From: Vagococcus teuberi | GTDB taxonomy: Bacteria; Bacillota; Bacilli; Lactobacillales; Vagococcaceae | Length of the DNA: 64,000 nucleotides | Direction of reading: 5' to 3' | NCBI RefSeq assembly: GCF_001870205.1 | Contig: NZ_CP017267.1 | Coordinates: forward strand, 980,501 to 1,044,500 | Shown here: positions 18,178 to 29,325 of the stretch, piece after piece | Layout: the number at the start of each line of letters is the position of its first letter | Numbering within the stretch: the stretch's first letter is position 1 | Translations under genes and position numbers: made by a program | The notes under the pieces: generated by a model | The model's database searches: none | Seen by the model: the letters and a program-made list of their open reading frames with translations, nothing else | Told to the model about the DNA's origin: nothing

Positions 18178-18336
18178 GTTGTGAAAAATGAAAGATTTTA
18201 TTAAATTTCAGAAAGAAACATTTAAAAGTAGTTAACTATTATGATTTATTTGATATATTATGTAAGTTAAATTAAATGCCTAGTAACCGTTAAATCAATT
18301 AATGTTTTATATGTGAAGGCAGAAGAAGGAATTAAA

Positions 18337-20049
18337 ATGAAAAGAAAACGCGTGTTTATCATCACTAGTTGGCTTGTTTTATCATTGCTATATTTATTGC
18401 CTATGGTTGATCTGAGCGGCTTACATCTTGCAGTTATTCGTGGCGATGATTACCCATTTCATTTTGCCAGGATATTTAGTGCGATTGAGCAATTAAATAC
18501 AACAGGACACATTCAACCTATCGCAAGATTCGGGGAACATGATATTTTTTATGGTGCCAATATATTTTATCCTACACTGACAACAGTGTTACCCATTGCA
18601 CTCATTTCGATGATTGTTCACTCGGTTATTTCCAGCGTGTATGTGTATTTATTTTTAGTCAATCTGCTCACTTTTTTTATTGCTTATCGTTGCGCCGATT
18701 ATATCAGTCAACTATGTTTTCCAAAAGAAAATAACCGACTTAGAATATTTGCGCCTTATGTGTTTTCATTTTTCTATGTTTTTTCTCATTACCGGATGAT
18801 TTGTTTTTATCAGCGATTTGACTTAGGAGAGTTTTTTGTTTTAACACTGTATCCATTAGTTTTTGCTGGTTTTTATAGCATTTTAAAAGATAAGGGATTA
18901 AAGAAACATTGGTTGATTATTGGCTTATCACTCATTGCTTATTCTCATTTATTATCTCTGATGTTAGTGGTCGTTGTTTTAGCTGTATTATTTTTAGTTA
19001 GTTTAATAAGAAAAAATATAACAATCAACATGTTTAAACAATTTCTATTTAGTGCTGTGATGACTGGCCTTTTATCAATAGGAGCACTACTCCCAATCGT
19101 TTATGAGATGCTGACGTTTCCTATTCGTTCGGTTAGTGTCCATGACTTAGCACGAGAGGCGAGTGGTCTAGGAACAATGTTAGTGACGTCCAGCGTGAAT
19201 TATCTAAACTACATGAGCATCGGCTTGATTTTACTGTGCTCGTTGGTTGTGGGCGTTTATCAGGTTATTTGGAAAAAAGATTCTGTTATTAGACACATTC
19301 CATTGTTAAAACAATCTCTGATTCTCTCACTTGTGTTTATGATTATGATGACAACACTTTTTCCCTGGCGATTATTACAACATACACCGTTATCCATCAT
19401 TCAATTTCCATTCCGACTAATGCCGTTTCTGACAATTTTCGGGAGCTTTTTAGGTGCGTCTTTATTAGCGGATTATTTAAGTCAGGTAAAAGGATTATCT
19501 GTGAAAAAAATGACGATTGGCTTAAGTGTAGGTGTTGTTATTCTTTCAACGATTAGTGTGAATGTGTTGATGATTCATCGCTCTCTAGACCGTTTGATGT
19601 TTAGTAAACATGATGTGGTGGTAACTGAACGGTATCAAAAATCAGTCAACAAAGATTATTTTCCAGCCAGACTATCTAGCGATCAAACAAAACGAATTCG
19701 AGATAAAATCGGCTTAATCAATCAACGAGAAGTATCCATGCCTTATAGTTTTGATAAAGATACAGCTGTTATAAACGTTACGATAAAAGAAAAAATAACA
19801 AGTGTTGAAACGCCAATCATTGGGTACAGTGGACTTATCGTAAGAGATGAGACAGGTAAAAAAATAAAAAGTACCTTGTCTTCATCGCGAACGCTAGTTG
19901 TTCTTTTATCAAAAGGTCGCCATCAGTTGACTGTTTCTTATGAACCACCGTTAGCCATTAAATACAGTGGAATAATTTCTAGTTTAGTGGCGTTGTGTTA
20001 TGGTTTTTATTTAGTTAAAACAAGAAAAAAAGACTTACCTTGTGATTAA
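18337..20049 (+). CDS. Polytopic membrane protein, PTPS-related/GT-C glycosyltransferase-like
   Basis: This large integral membrane protein has 570 aa and about ten to twelve hydrophobic segments ending near residue 430, then an extracellular ~110-residue domain and a last membrane helix. ATG 18337 is chosen because AGAAGAAGGA precedes it. The N-terminal loop RGDDYPFHFARIFSAIEQL resembles the catalytic-loop region (D/H-x-FH-x-x-R) of the 6-pyruvoyl-tetrahydropterin-synthase-related membrane family, thought to be GT-C-type glycosyltransferases. The role, probably cell-surface glycan assembly, is inferred. It has its own terminator and no obvious operon partner. Confidence 0.65.
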   Translation: MKRKRVFIITSWLVLSLLYLLPMVDLSGLHLAVIRGDDYPFHFARIFSAIEQLNTTGHIQPIARFGEHDIFYGANIFYPTLTTVLPIALISMIVHSVISSVYVYLFLVNLLTFFIAYRCADYISQLCFPKENNRLRIFAPYVFSFFYVFSHYRMICFYQRFDLGEFFVLTLYPLVFAGFYSILKDKGLKKHWLIIGLSLIAYSHLLSLMLVVVVLAVLFLVSLIRKNITINMFKQFLFSAVMTGLLSIGALLPIVYEMLTFPIRSVSVHDLAREASGLGTMLVTSSVNYLNYMSIGLILLCSLVVGVYQVIWKKDSVIRHIPLLKQSLILSLVFMIMMTTLFPWRLLQHTPLSIIQFPFRLMPFLTIFGSFLGASLLADYLSQVKGLSVKKMTIGLSVGVVILSTISVNVLMIHRSLDRLMFSKHDVVVTERYQKSVNKDYFPARLSSDQTKRIRDKIGLINQREVSMPYSFDKDTAVINVTIKEKITSVETPIIGYSGLIVRDETGKKIKSTLSSSRTLVVLLSKGRHQLTVSYEPPLAIKYSGIISSLVALCYGFYLVKTRKKDLPCD

Positions 20050-20067
20050 AAGCAAGGTAGGTCTTTT
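20028..20067. terminator. Bidirectional terminator between convergent genes
   Basis: A 15-bp stem (AAAAGACTTACCTTG with CAAGGTAGGTCTTTT, one G-U pair) closes a 10-base loop that includes the stop codon. The A- and T-rich arms make it a terminator in both directions. Confidence 0.9.
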
Positions 20068-20072
20068 CCGAT

Positions 20073-21344
20073 TTAATAATTAAAATAACTGGCAATTTCT
20101 GCGGCATGTTCTCCAGCAACATGCCCCGTACAAAACGCGGCGGTAATGTTGTACCCACCAGTGTAGCCATTAATATCTAATAACTCACCACAGAAAAATA
20201 GGCCATTGACACATTTACTTTCCATCGTTTTTGGATTCACTTCTTTTAGACTAATGCCACCACCAGTGACAAACGATTTATCAAGTGGATAGGTTTTATA
20301 AACTGTAAACGTAAGGTGTTTGATTTCGCCGACAAGAGCATCAATCTCTTTTTCTGTTACTTGTTTGAAAGGTGTTTGTGTGTCAATCCCACTGCGAGTA
20401 AGTAAAAACTCTAGATACCGTTCCTGCATCAATGGTTTTAACGCATTTTTAATGGATTTATTTCCATCTTCTTTTTGAATGGAAATAATTTGCTGTTTGA
20501 TATCTTGGTCTAATTTTAATGGAAACAAATCGAGAGACATCGTGACATTTTTTTGTCCTTTTTCAAGTAATTGATTAACAAACATACTACAACGAAGTGC
20601 TGCAGGACCAGAAATACCAGAATGGGTAAATAATGCATCCATTTCATGAGTGACAACAACTTTTCCTTTTTCATCAATTACCGATAACCCAATATCTCGT
20701 AACGATAAGCCTTGAAGCTCGCGACTTTGGATGAATGGCTCTTCTGATAAAAGAGGTGATTCAGTGGGGAATAATTTCGTAATAGTGTGCCCAACTTTTT
20801 TAGCTAACGTGTACCCATCTCCAGTCGAACCAGTGTATTGATATGTTTTACCACCAGTTGCTAAAACGACACAAGGAGCGTGAATTTTTTCTTTTGTATC
20901 AGTCACAACGCCAGTGATATTGCCATCAGTTACTAATAATTTTTTAACGGTTGTTTTCATTTTTAACTCAACATTTAACTCAGCTAAACGGTCAAATAGC
21001 CCATTAACAATCGCTTTTGACGTATTGGCAACAGGAAACATTCTCCCGTGATCTTCTTCTTTTAAGTGCACACCGTGGCTTTCAAAAAATTCCATGATGT
21101 CATAATTGTTGAATTGTGAAAAAGTACTATATAGAAATTTTCCATTACCAGGAATGAACGAAATAATTTCTTCGGGCGGTCTGTTATTTGTAACATTGCA
21201 TCGACCTCCGCCGGTTAAACGTAATTTTTTTCCAAGCATTTTATTTTTATCGATAATCATGACGCGAGCGCCTTTTTCTGCGGCAGAAACGGCAGCCATC
21301 ATACCACTTGTTCCTCCACCAATGACAATGACATCTATATTCAT
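20073..21344 (-). CDS. HI0933-family FAD-dependent oxidoreductase
   Basis: This 423-aa flavoprotein belongs to the HI0933/YhiN group, whose biochemical role is not established. It begins with a dinucleotide-binding motif (VIVIGGGTSGMMAAVSAAEKG), followed by KKLRLTGGGRCNVTN, a family hallmark, then VLATGGKTYQYTGSTGDGY and a C-terminal FAD-binding end with FCGELLDINGYTGGYNI. It is monocistronic on the minus strand, with GGAGTGG before the ATG at 21344. Confidence 0.9.
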   Translation of the reverse strand: MNIDVIVIGGGTSGMMAAVSAAEKGARVMIIDKNKMLGKKLRLTGGGRCNVTNNRPPEEIISFIPGNGKFLYSTFSQFNNYDIMEFFESHGVHLKEEDHGRMFPVANTSKAIVNGLFDRLAELNVELKMKTTVKKLLVTDGNITGVVTDTKEKIHAPCVVLATGGKTYQYTGSTGDGYTLAKKVGHTITKLFPTESPLLSEEPFIQSRELQGLSLRDIGLSVIDEKGKVVVTHEMDALFTHSGISGPAALRCSMFVNQLLEKGQKNVTMSLDLFPLKLDQDIKQQIISIQKEDGNKSIKNALKPLMQERYLEFLLTRSGIDTQTPFKQVTEKEIDALVGEIKHLTFTVYKTYPLDKSFVTGGGISLKEVNPKTMESKCVNGLFFCGELLDINGYTGGYNITAAFCTGHVAGEHAAEIASYFNY

Positions 21345-21474
21345 CTATTGCCACTCCTTTCATTATTAAATGATAGTTTAGCATACTTTTTTTAAAATTT
21401 GATGAGAAAAGATTTTTTTTATTTATTTAAATATTATATAATACTAATTAAGTTTAAGAAGGGAATGATGCAAT

Positions 21475-22821
21475 ATGTCACCACAAGATTATGTAACAAA
21501 AATGTTGGATGAAGTAAAAGAAAAATATGGTTACCAATCAGAGTATATTCAAGCAGTGGAGGAATTTTTAATCACAGTCACACCATTTTTAGAAAAAAAT
21601 CCGGTTTACTGTGAGAAAAACATTTTAGGTCAATTAATTGTACCTGAACGTTTAATTGAGTTTCGCGTTCCATGGATGTCGGATTCAGGTGAGTGGACGG
21701 TGAATATTGGTTACCGCGTTCAATACAACTCAGCGTTAGGACCTTACAAAGGTGGATTACGTTTCCATCCTTCTGTCAATCAAAGTATCATGAAATTCTT
21801 AGCGTTTGAACAAATTTTTAAAAACAGTTTAACCTCATTACCAATCGGTGGCGGTAAAGGTGGAAGTGATTTTGAACCTAAAGGTAAATCTGATGGTGAA
21901 ATCATGCGTTTTTGTCAAAGTTTTATGCAAGAATTACAAAAACATATTGGCCCAAGTATGGATGTGCCAGCTGGTGATATGGGTGTTGGAGGCCGTGAAA
22001 TTGGGTATTTATACGGAGAATATAAACGTCTAAATGGTTATCAAGCAGGTGTTTTAACTGGTAAACCATTAGCTTTCTGGGGAAGTTTAGCTCGTACAGA
22101 AGCAACAGGTTATGGTTTAGTGTATTTTGTTAAGTATTTATTACAAGACAAAGGCGACTCATTAAAAGGCAAACGTGTGATGGTGTCAGGTAGTGGTAAT
22201 GTTGCCATTTACGCGATTGAAAAAGCACAAGAATTAGGTGCGACAGTTCTTGGCTGTTCTGATTCTTCTGGTTACATCATCGACGAAGATGGTATAGACT
22301 GTGAGTTAGTTAAAGAAATTAAAGAAGTGAAACGTGGTCGTTTAAGTGACTATGCTGCAGCAAAACCAAATGCTAAGTACGTTGAAAATGCGTCAATTTG
22401 GACAGAAAATATTGCCTATGAAGTAGCTTTACCATGTGCCACTCAAAATGAAATTGGATTAGACGAAGCAGCTATCCTCATCAAAAACGGGGTAAAAGTC
22501 TTAGCTGAAGGGGCAAACATGCCAACTAAACTTGATGCTCTACACAAATTAACTCAATCAGGTGTGGTTTATTGTCCAGGTAAAGCATCAAACGCTGGTG
22601 GTGTGGCAGTATCTGCTTTAGAAATGGCTCAAAATTCGCAACGGTTACCATGGACTTTCGAACAAGTTGATGCAGAACTTGATAACATCATGAAAAACAT
22701 CTACGAAACATGTGCGACAACGGCAAAAAAATATGCACAAGAAGATGATTTATTAACTGGTGCAAACATCGCTGGATTCGAGCGCGTTGCTAAAGCAATG
22801 TTAGCTCAAGGACTTGTGTAA
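21475..22821 (+). CDS. gdhA: NADP-specific glutamate dehydrogenase
   Basis: This enzyme catalyses reductive amination of 2-oxoglutarate to glutamate (448 aa, the usual length of the hexameric NADP type). Conserved features are GPYKGGLRFHPSVN, the catalytic Lys in LPIGGGKGGSDF, PAGDMGVGGREIGY and the nucleotide-binding SGSGNVAIYAIEKA. The ATG at 21475 follows AAGAAGGGA. A good -10 box (TATAAT) lies at 21437-21442. The gene appears to be monocistronic. Confidence 0.96.
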   Translation: MSPQDYVTKMLDEVKEKYGYQSEYIQAVEEFLITVTPFLEKNPVYCEKNILGQLIVPERLIEFRVPWMSDSGEWTVNIGYRVQYNSALGPYKGGLRFHPSVNQSIMKFLAFEQIFKNSLTSLPIGGGKGGSDFEPKGKSDGEIMRFCQSFMQELQKHIGPSMDVPAGDMGVGGREIGYLYGEYKRLNGYQAGVLTGKPLAFWGSLARTEATGYGLVYFVKYLLQDKGDSLKGKRVMVSGSGNVAIYAIEKAQELGATVLGCSDSSGYIIDEDGIDCELVKEIKEVKRGRLSDYAAAKPNAKYVENASIWTENIAYEVALPCATQNEIGLDEAAILIKNGVKVLAEGANMPTKLDALHKLTQSGVVYCPGKASNAGGVAVSALEMAQNSQRLPWTFEQVDAELDNIMKNIYETCATTAKKYAQEDDLLTGANIAGFERVAKAMLAQGLV

Positions 22822-22938
22822 TAAAAATTCTCCACGTTTTGTTATAAACTATCTGAAAAAGATGTGAAATAAACAAAAAAATGGTAAAATAGGTATGTAT
22901 TCTTGTACGAAGAATCACATATTACTAGGAGGATGATT

Positions 22939-24289
22939 ATGTCACATATTCGTTTTGATTATTCAAATGTCGGTACATTTATTGGTGAGCATGAATTAGG
23001 TTACATGCAAGCAGAAGTTTCTGCTGCCCACAAAACATTGCGTGAGGGAACTGGACCAGGAAATGATTTCCGCGGTTGGATTGACTTACCAGAAAACTAT
23101 GATAAAGAAGAATTTGCTCGCGTTAAAAAAGCAGCAGAAAAAATTCAATCAGATTCAGATATTTTAATCGTCATCGGAATCGGTGGATCATATTTAGGAG
23201 CTAAAGCTGCTATCGACTTTTTAAACCACTCATTCTACAATCTTTTAGACAACGAAGAAAGAAAAACACCACAAGTATTCTTTGCTGGAAATTCTATCAG
23301 CTCAACTTATTTAGCTGATTTAATCCAAATAATTGGCGACAAAGACTTCTCAGTGAATGTTATTTCTAAATCTGGTACAACTACTGAACCAGCAATTGCT
23401 TTTAGAGTCTTTAAAGATTTATTAGAGAAAAAATACGGTAAAGAAGAAGCAAACAAACGTATCTATGCAACAACTGATAAAGCACGCGGCGCTGTTAAAA
23501 CAGAAGCTGACGTTGAAGGTTGGGAAACATTTGTTATTCCCGATGATGTTGGTGGACGTTTCACTGTTTTAACACCAGTTGGATTACTTCCAATCGCTGT
23601 AACAGGTGCTAACATTGATGAGTTAATGAAAGGTGCTGCTGACGCGCGCGTTGCTTACAGCTCTGATGATTTAACGAAAAATGAGGCATATCAATATGCC
23701 GCATTACGTAACATTTTATACCGTAAAGGAAAAGTAACTGAGTTATTAATCAATTACGAACCAAACTTACAATACTTCTCTGAATGGTGGAAACAATTAT
23801 TCGGCGAGTCTGAAGGGAAAGACCAAAAAGGCATCTACCCCATCAAGCGCGAACTTCTCAACTGACTTACACTCATTAGGTCAATACATTCAAGAAGGAC
23901 GTCGTAACATTTTTGAGACAGTTATTAAAGTAGATAAACCTCGTAAAAATGTAGAAATTCCAGTACTTTATCAAGACTTAGATGGTTTAGGTTACATTCA
24001 AGGAAAAGAAATTGATTTTGTTAACACAAAAGCATTTGAAGGAACACTTTTAGCACATACTGATGGTGGCGTACCAAACTTTGTGGTAAATATTCCTGAA
24101 ACTGATGCTTACACATTAGGTTACTTAATGTACTTCTTTGAAATCGCAGTTGGTATTTCTGGTTATTTAAATGGCGTAAACCCATTTGATCAACCAGGTG
24201 TTGAAGCATACAAGAAAAATATGTTTGCTTTACTTGGAAAACCAGGTTTTGAAGAGTTAGCAAAAGAATTAAACGAACGTCTTAAATAA
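22939..24289 (+). pseudogene. pgi: Glucose-6-phosphate isomerase, interrupted by a one-base frameshift
   Basis: This is the glycolytic isomerase converting glucose-6-P to fructose-6-P. ATG 22939 follows AGGAGG; the frame runs through [15 protein letters not shown] and [12 protein letters not shown] to GIYP, then derails after a run of four C (23838-23841) and stops at 23865. Reading one base over from the same point gives [14 protein letters not shown] and continues to 24289 with the normal end. With one base removed the gene encodes 449 aa, the standard length. Since Pgi is central to metabolism, a sequencing error in the C run is at least as likely as true inactivation. Confidence 0.92.
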
Positions 24290-24300
24290 GACTAATATAA

Positions 24301-24331
24301 GTGTCTGGCAATTTTGCCAGGCACTTTTTTA
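24301..24331 (+). terminator. Terminator after pgi, with a second pairing partner
   Basis: GTGTCTGGCA (24301-24310) pairs with TGCCAGGCAC (24315-24324), followed by TTTTTT. The same left arm is also perfectly complementary to TGCCAGACAC at 24333-24342, so two alternative hairpins are possible. From here to 24537 I see no convincing gene. Confidence 0.85.
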
Positions 24332-24537
24332 ATGCCAGACACGATTTACAAGGTATTAAATGTAAAATTCATTCATAGAATTAGTTAAGACAAGAAGATA
24401 CCGAAACTAAGAAAACTAACCAAAGAGATGATTAAAAATAAAATATAACCCACTTTTAGTTAGAGTTACTTTACACATTTCAAAAGGAGAATATATATAT
24501 GTTGATTATCTCAAGTACAAAAAAGTACCTGAAAACA

Positions 24538-24565
24538 GTAAAAAACCTTCCAATTAATTGGAAGG
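24538..24565 (-). terminator. Terminator of the small minus-strand gene
   Basis: The perfect palindrome CCTTCCAATTAATTGGAAGG (24546-24565) is followed on the minus strand by TTTTTT. It begins five bases after the stop of the small gene at 24571-24744. Confidence 0.85.
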
Positions 24566-24570
24566 GATGA

Positions 24571-24744
24571 CTAGGGTGCTTTAGTCCCGAACATATTCAT
24601 TTTTGGTTTTGGAATTTCCTTATTGTGCTGAGCGGCTAACTCCATTGCCTTGACGTACAAATCTAACTTTTGTTCAAGAGTCAAATCTTTTTTTTCAGAC
24701 ATTAAAACAGATTGAGCAAATTTTTCTTTATCAATATAAATCAT
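24571..24744 (-). CDS. Small acidic/basic cytosolic protein of unknown function (57 aa)
   Basis: Not recognised. The protein begins MIYIDKEKFAQSVLMSEKKD and ends PKPKMNMFGTKAP; it is charged, helical in appearance and has no membrane segment or signal peptide. I choose ATG 24744 because AAAGGTGGG lies about nine bases upstream; an in-frame GTG at 24753 is possible. A dedicated palindromic terminator directly after the stop supports it being a real gene. It is divergent from the small gene at 24908, with an AT-rich 160-base promoter region between them. Confidence 0.6.
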   Translation of the reverse strand: MIYIDKEKFAQSVLMSEKKDLTLEQKLDLYVKAMELAAQHNKEIPKPKMNMFGTKAP

Positions 24745-24907
24745 ACGTTTCACCCACCTTTAGTCATTCTACTATTATATTATAGCAAAAGTAGAACGAA
24801 AAAAGTGTTTGAAATATGAGGATATTTTGTGAAATATTTTTTATTAGTGATAAAAGATGGTATAATATTGAGATAGGAATAATTAGACTATTAAGGAGAA
24901 AGAGTTT

Positions 24908-25096
24908 ATGATGGCTAAAGATTTTGTTGATGAACTATCCCATTTAAAGGCTATACTCGTTTTAGAAGAAAACGTTGATATGGCTCGTTTTAATCAGTTG
25001 TATAACACTGCAATTGATCAGATGATTCGAGGTGAGCGAGTTAACAAAGAAATGATGGAAGAATTATTCTATTTTAGAAATTTAATTAATCATTAA
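24908..25096 (+). CDS. Small helical protein of unknown function (62 aa)
   Basis: Not recognised. The sequence is acidic and predicted helical (DFVDELSHLKAILVLEENVD, then MMEELFYFRNLINH), with no signal or membrane segment. AAGGAG lies nine bases before ATG 24908; a second ATG follows at once. A TGG-TATAAT extended -10 element sits near 24862-24867. The DUF1361 gene follows 44 bases later and may be co-transcribed. Confidence 0.65.
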   Translation: MMAKDFVDELSHLKAILVLEENVDMARFNQLYNTAIDQMIRGERVNKEMMEELFYFRNLINH

Positions 25097-25140
25097 CAAT
25101 TAATGATTATAACAAAAAGTTTTTTTTGGGGGGTGAAGAG

Positions 25141-25770
25141 ATGAAAAATATTATACGATTTATTAGTGTGTTTATAATTATTGGTGCATATAATACACGT
25201 TTTTCATTTTTATCATTAAATATCTTCTTGGCTTATATTCCACTAGAACTATCATTTCAGTTTTTTCGTGTGAAACATTCTTATGTAAAGCTAGGTATAG
25301 CAGCATTATTTATGCTCTATTTTCCTAATATACCATATTTAGTGACAGATATTATTCATATGCATATGTTAAATATATATAATCAATTTACCGGCGATAG
25401 TATTAAAAACTTAAGTGATTGGACGTTGACAATCGTTCTTTTTTTATCGATTTTTAGTTTTGTTCTTTTAGGATTTGGTCAACTTCTTAAACTCATGATG
25501 TATACTAAAAAACGATATGAATTATCAACAGTACAAGTCAATCTAGCTTTAACGTTAATTTGTTTCTTATCGTCACTAGGAATTTACGCTGGAAGATTTC
25601 CACCACGATTTCATTCGATTGATGTTTTCAGTAGACCGTGGTATGTGTTTAAAACTATCTTCCTTGATTGGTCAGTTGTAAAATTAGAAATCGTGTTACT
25701 ATTTTTAATTTTACATTTATGTATTATAGGTGTGATGACCATGAATCGACAGTTATCAAAATTGAACTAA
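25141..25770 (+). CDS. DUF1361 membrane protein
   Basis: This integral membrane protein has 209 aa and about six hydrophobic segments. The stretch LSLNIFLAYIPLELSFQF and the region FPNIPYLVTDIIHM match the pattern of DUF1361 proteins, whose role is unknown. ATG 25141 is preceded by a G-rich ribosome site (GGGGGGTGAAGAG); the longer TTG frame from 25126 runs over that site and is rejected. A strong terminator follows at once. Confidence 0.8.
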   Translation: MKNIIRFISVFIIIGAYNTRFSFLSLNIFLAYIPLELSFQFFRVKHSYVKLGIAALFMLYFPNIPYLVTDIIHMHMLNIYNQFTGDSIKNLSDWTLTIVLFLSIFSFVLLGFGQLLKLMMYTKKRYELSTVQVNLALTLICFLSSLGIYAGRFPPRFHSIDVFSRPWYVFKTIFLDWSVVKLEIVLLFLILHLCIIGVMTMNRQLSKLN

Positions 25771-25771
25771 A

Positions 25772-25816
25772 AAACTCATCGACAACTTATGAAAATAAGT
25801 TCGATGAGTTTTTTTA
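25772..25816. terminator. Bidirectional terminator between DUF1361 and MFS genes
   Basis: AAACTCATCGA pairs with TCGATGAGTTT, with an inner helix ACTTAT/ATAAGT, and is followed by T7. It serves both convergent genes. Confidence 0.9.
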
Positions 25817-27019
25817 ATAGTTTTCTGCTCCTTTTTTAAGGAACATTAAAGATACAGCAGCTAAAATACCCAGTGCTAGGAAATAAATGAAAGCTGATAA
25901 ATACGAATCTGAACTATCAACTAAGGCACCAATGATAATTTGAGCGGTCGCGCCACCTAAAATACCACCAGTTGAAATGGTCGAGTAGCTTGGTGCGAAA
26001 TTTTTTCCAGTAAATACTTTTAACGGAATGGTCATCAATGTAACAAAGGCAACAGTCATACTTAATGTTGCTAAACCTAATATAAGGATGAACAAAGCTA
26101 AAGAGTGAACATAATAAGATAAAAAGACAAGAGATGAACCGATGATAGCCATCATTTTAATCACAAGCGTATCTTTATCAGCGAAAAACTTGCTGACAAC
26201 AAAACTACCACCAATTGCTCCAACCAAAGCAAAGACACCAACGCATGAGCTGACAAAACCTGATTGTGTTAATGTAATCCCACGTTGACTGGTTAAAAAA
26301 CTAGGTAACCAGTTGTTAATACCATAAAGTAAACTATTAACAAAAAAAGCAGCAGCAAATAAAGTCCAGATGTTACGGTTTTTCCAGATTTTTAGTAAGG
26401 AGATTTTTTCAGCATCTTCTTTCATCATTGCTTTTGTTTGTTTTTGTGGAGCTGGAATTCCTTTTGCAATAATGAATGATGCCACAATGGCTAAAATAGT
26501 TAGTAACATATAAGCGAATTTCCAGTTGTATTTATCAATGATTGGTGAGAGTAAAACAGGACCAATTACTCCAGCAATACCAGAAGAGGAAATTAAAATT
26601 CCTTTAGCGAATGTACGTCGTTCTATCGGGAAATGATCGATGATTTCTTTACTTGATGCTGATGGGTAACCAGAGTGAGCTAACATCCCGGTTAATAGAC
26701 GAATAGCTAACAACATCGTGACCGTTTGGCCAAAACTAAAAACTAAATCAAATACACCAATCATAAAAATTGACCAAATAAGCACTTTCTTTGCACCAAA
26801 TTTATTAATGGCAAAACTCATTGGGACTTGCATGATAGCATATCCAATAAAAAAAGCACTCAGAATAAGTCCTTTTTGGCTTTCTGTCATAGGGATGTCT
26901 TTACTAATTGAAATAATTGAAATACCAACAGACAATTTATCTATATAGACTATTACATAGCCTAAAAATAATGTTGAGAGTAAAAGAGATAAATTTACTT
27001 GATTTTTTGTGTTATTCAT
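25814..27019 (-). CDS. MFS transporter (anion:cation symporter-like)
   Basis: This is a 401-aa major facilitator with about 12 membrane segments. The first-half loop region FGAKKVLIWSIFMIGVFDL and the signature around RLLTGMLAHSGYPSASSK resemble the anion:cation symporter/hexuronate-type branch; the substrate is unknown. I use ATG 27019 because AGAAAGGA is eight bases upstream; the ATG at 27025 is too close to it. It is monocistronic and transcribed away from parE. Confidence 0.78.
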   Translation of the reverse strand: MNNTKNQVNLSLLLSTLFLGYVIVYIDKLSVGISIISISKDIPMTESQKGLILSAFFIGYAIMQVPMSFAINKFGAKKVLIWSIFMIGVFDLVFSFGQTVTMLLAIRLLTGMLAHSGYPSASSKEIIDHFPIERRTFAKGILISSSGIAGVIGPVLLSPIIDKYNWKFAYMLLTILAIVASFIIAKGIPAPQKQTKAMMKEDAEKISLLKIWKNRNIWTLFAAAFFVNSLLYGINNWLPSFLTSQRGITLTQSGFVSSCVGVFALVGAIGGSFVVSKFFADKDTLVIKMMAIIGSSLVFLSYYVHSLALFILILGLATLSMTVAFVTLMTIPLKVFTGKNFAPSYSTISTGGILGGATAQIIIGALVDSSDSYLSAFIYFLALGILAAVSLMFLKKGAENY

Positions 27020-27130
27020 AAGCATGTCCTTTCTTACTAACGATATTAGTATTTATTAAATATACAGGTTTTTTAAAACATTGTAAATTAAATTTAAAAA
27101 CTTCATATAATTTTCGGAAAAAATGTGACT

Positions 27131-27159
27131 TTGCAAGATGTCTTGTTTTATTATAGAAT
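27131..27159 (+). promoter_or_regulatory. Candidate promoter of parEC
   Basis: TTGCAA (27131-27136), a 17-base spacer and TAGAAT (27154-27159) lie 120 bases upstream of the parE start in a 260-base intergenic region. Confidence 0.5.
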
Positions 27160-27266
27160 AAGTGATGTTGCAAAAGAATAGGGGAATACCTGTTCTTTAC
27201 ATCGGAGAAAAGATAGCCTATTATTGATAAAGACAAGCACACAACTTGTTTACGTTATGATGCTAG

Positions 27267-29297
<2,031 letters not shown>

Positions 29298-29325
29298 TTA
29301 GTACCAATAAAAGGAGAGAACAAGA

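Noticed and set aside
24499-24570. A 23-codon plus-strand ORF (MLIISSTKKYLK...) with a very good AAAAGGAG site.
   Set aside because: Its last third lies across the perfect palindromic terminator of the opposite-strand small gene, and its composition is not protein-like; it is too short to support as a gene without expression data.
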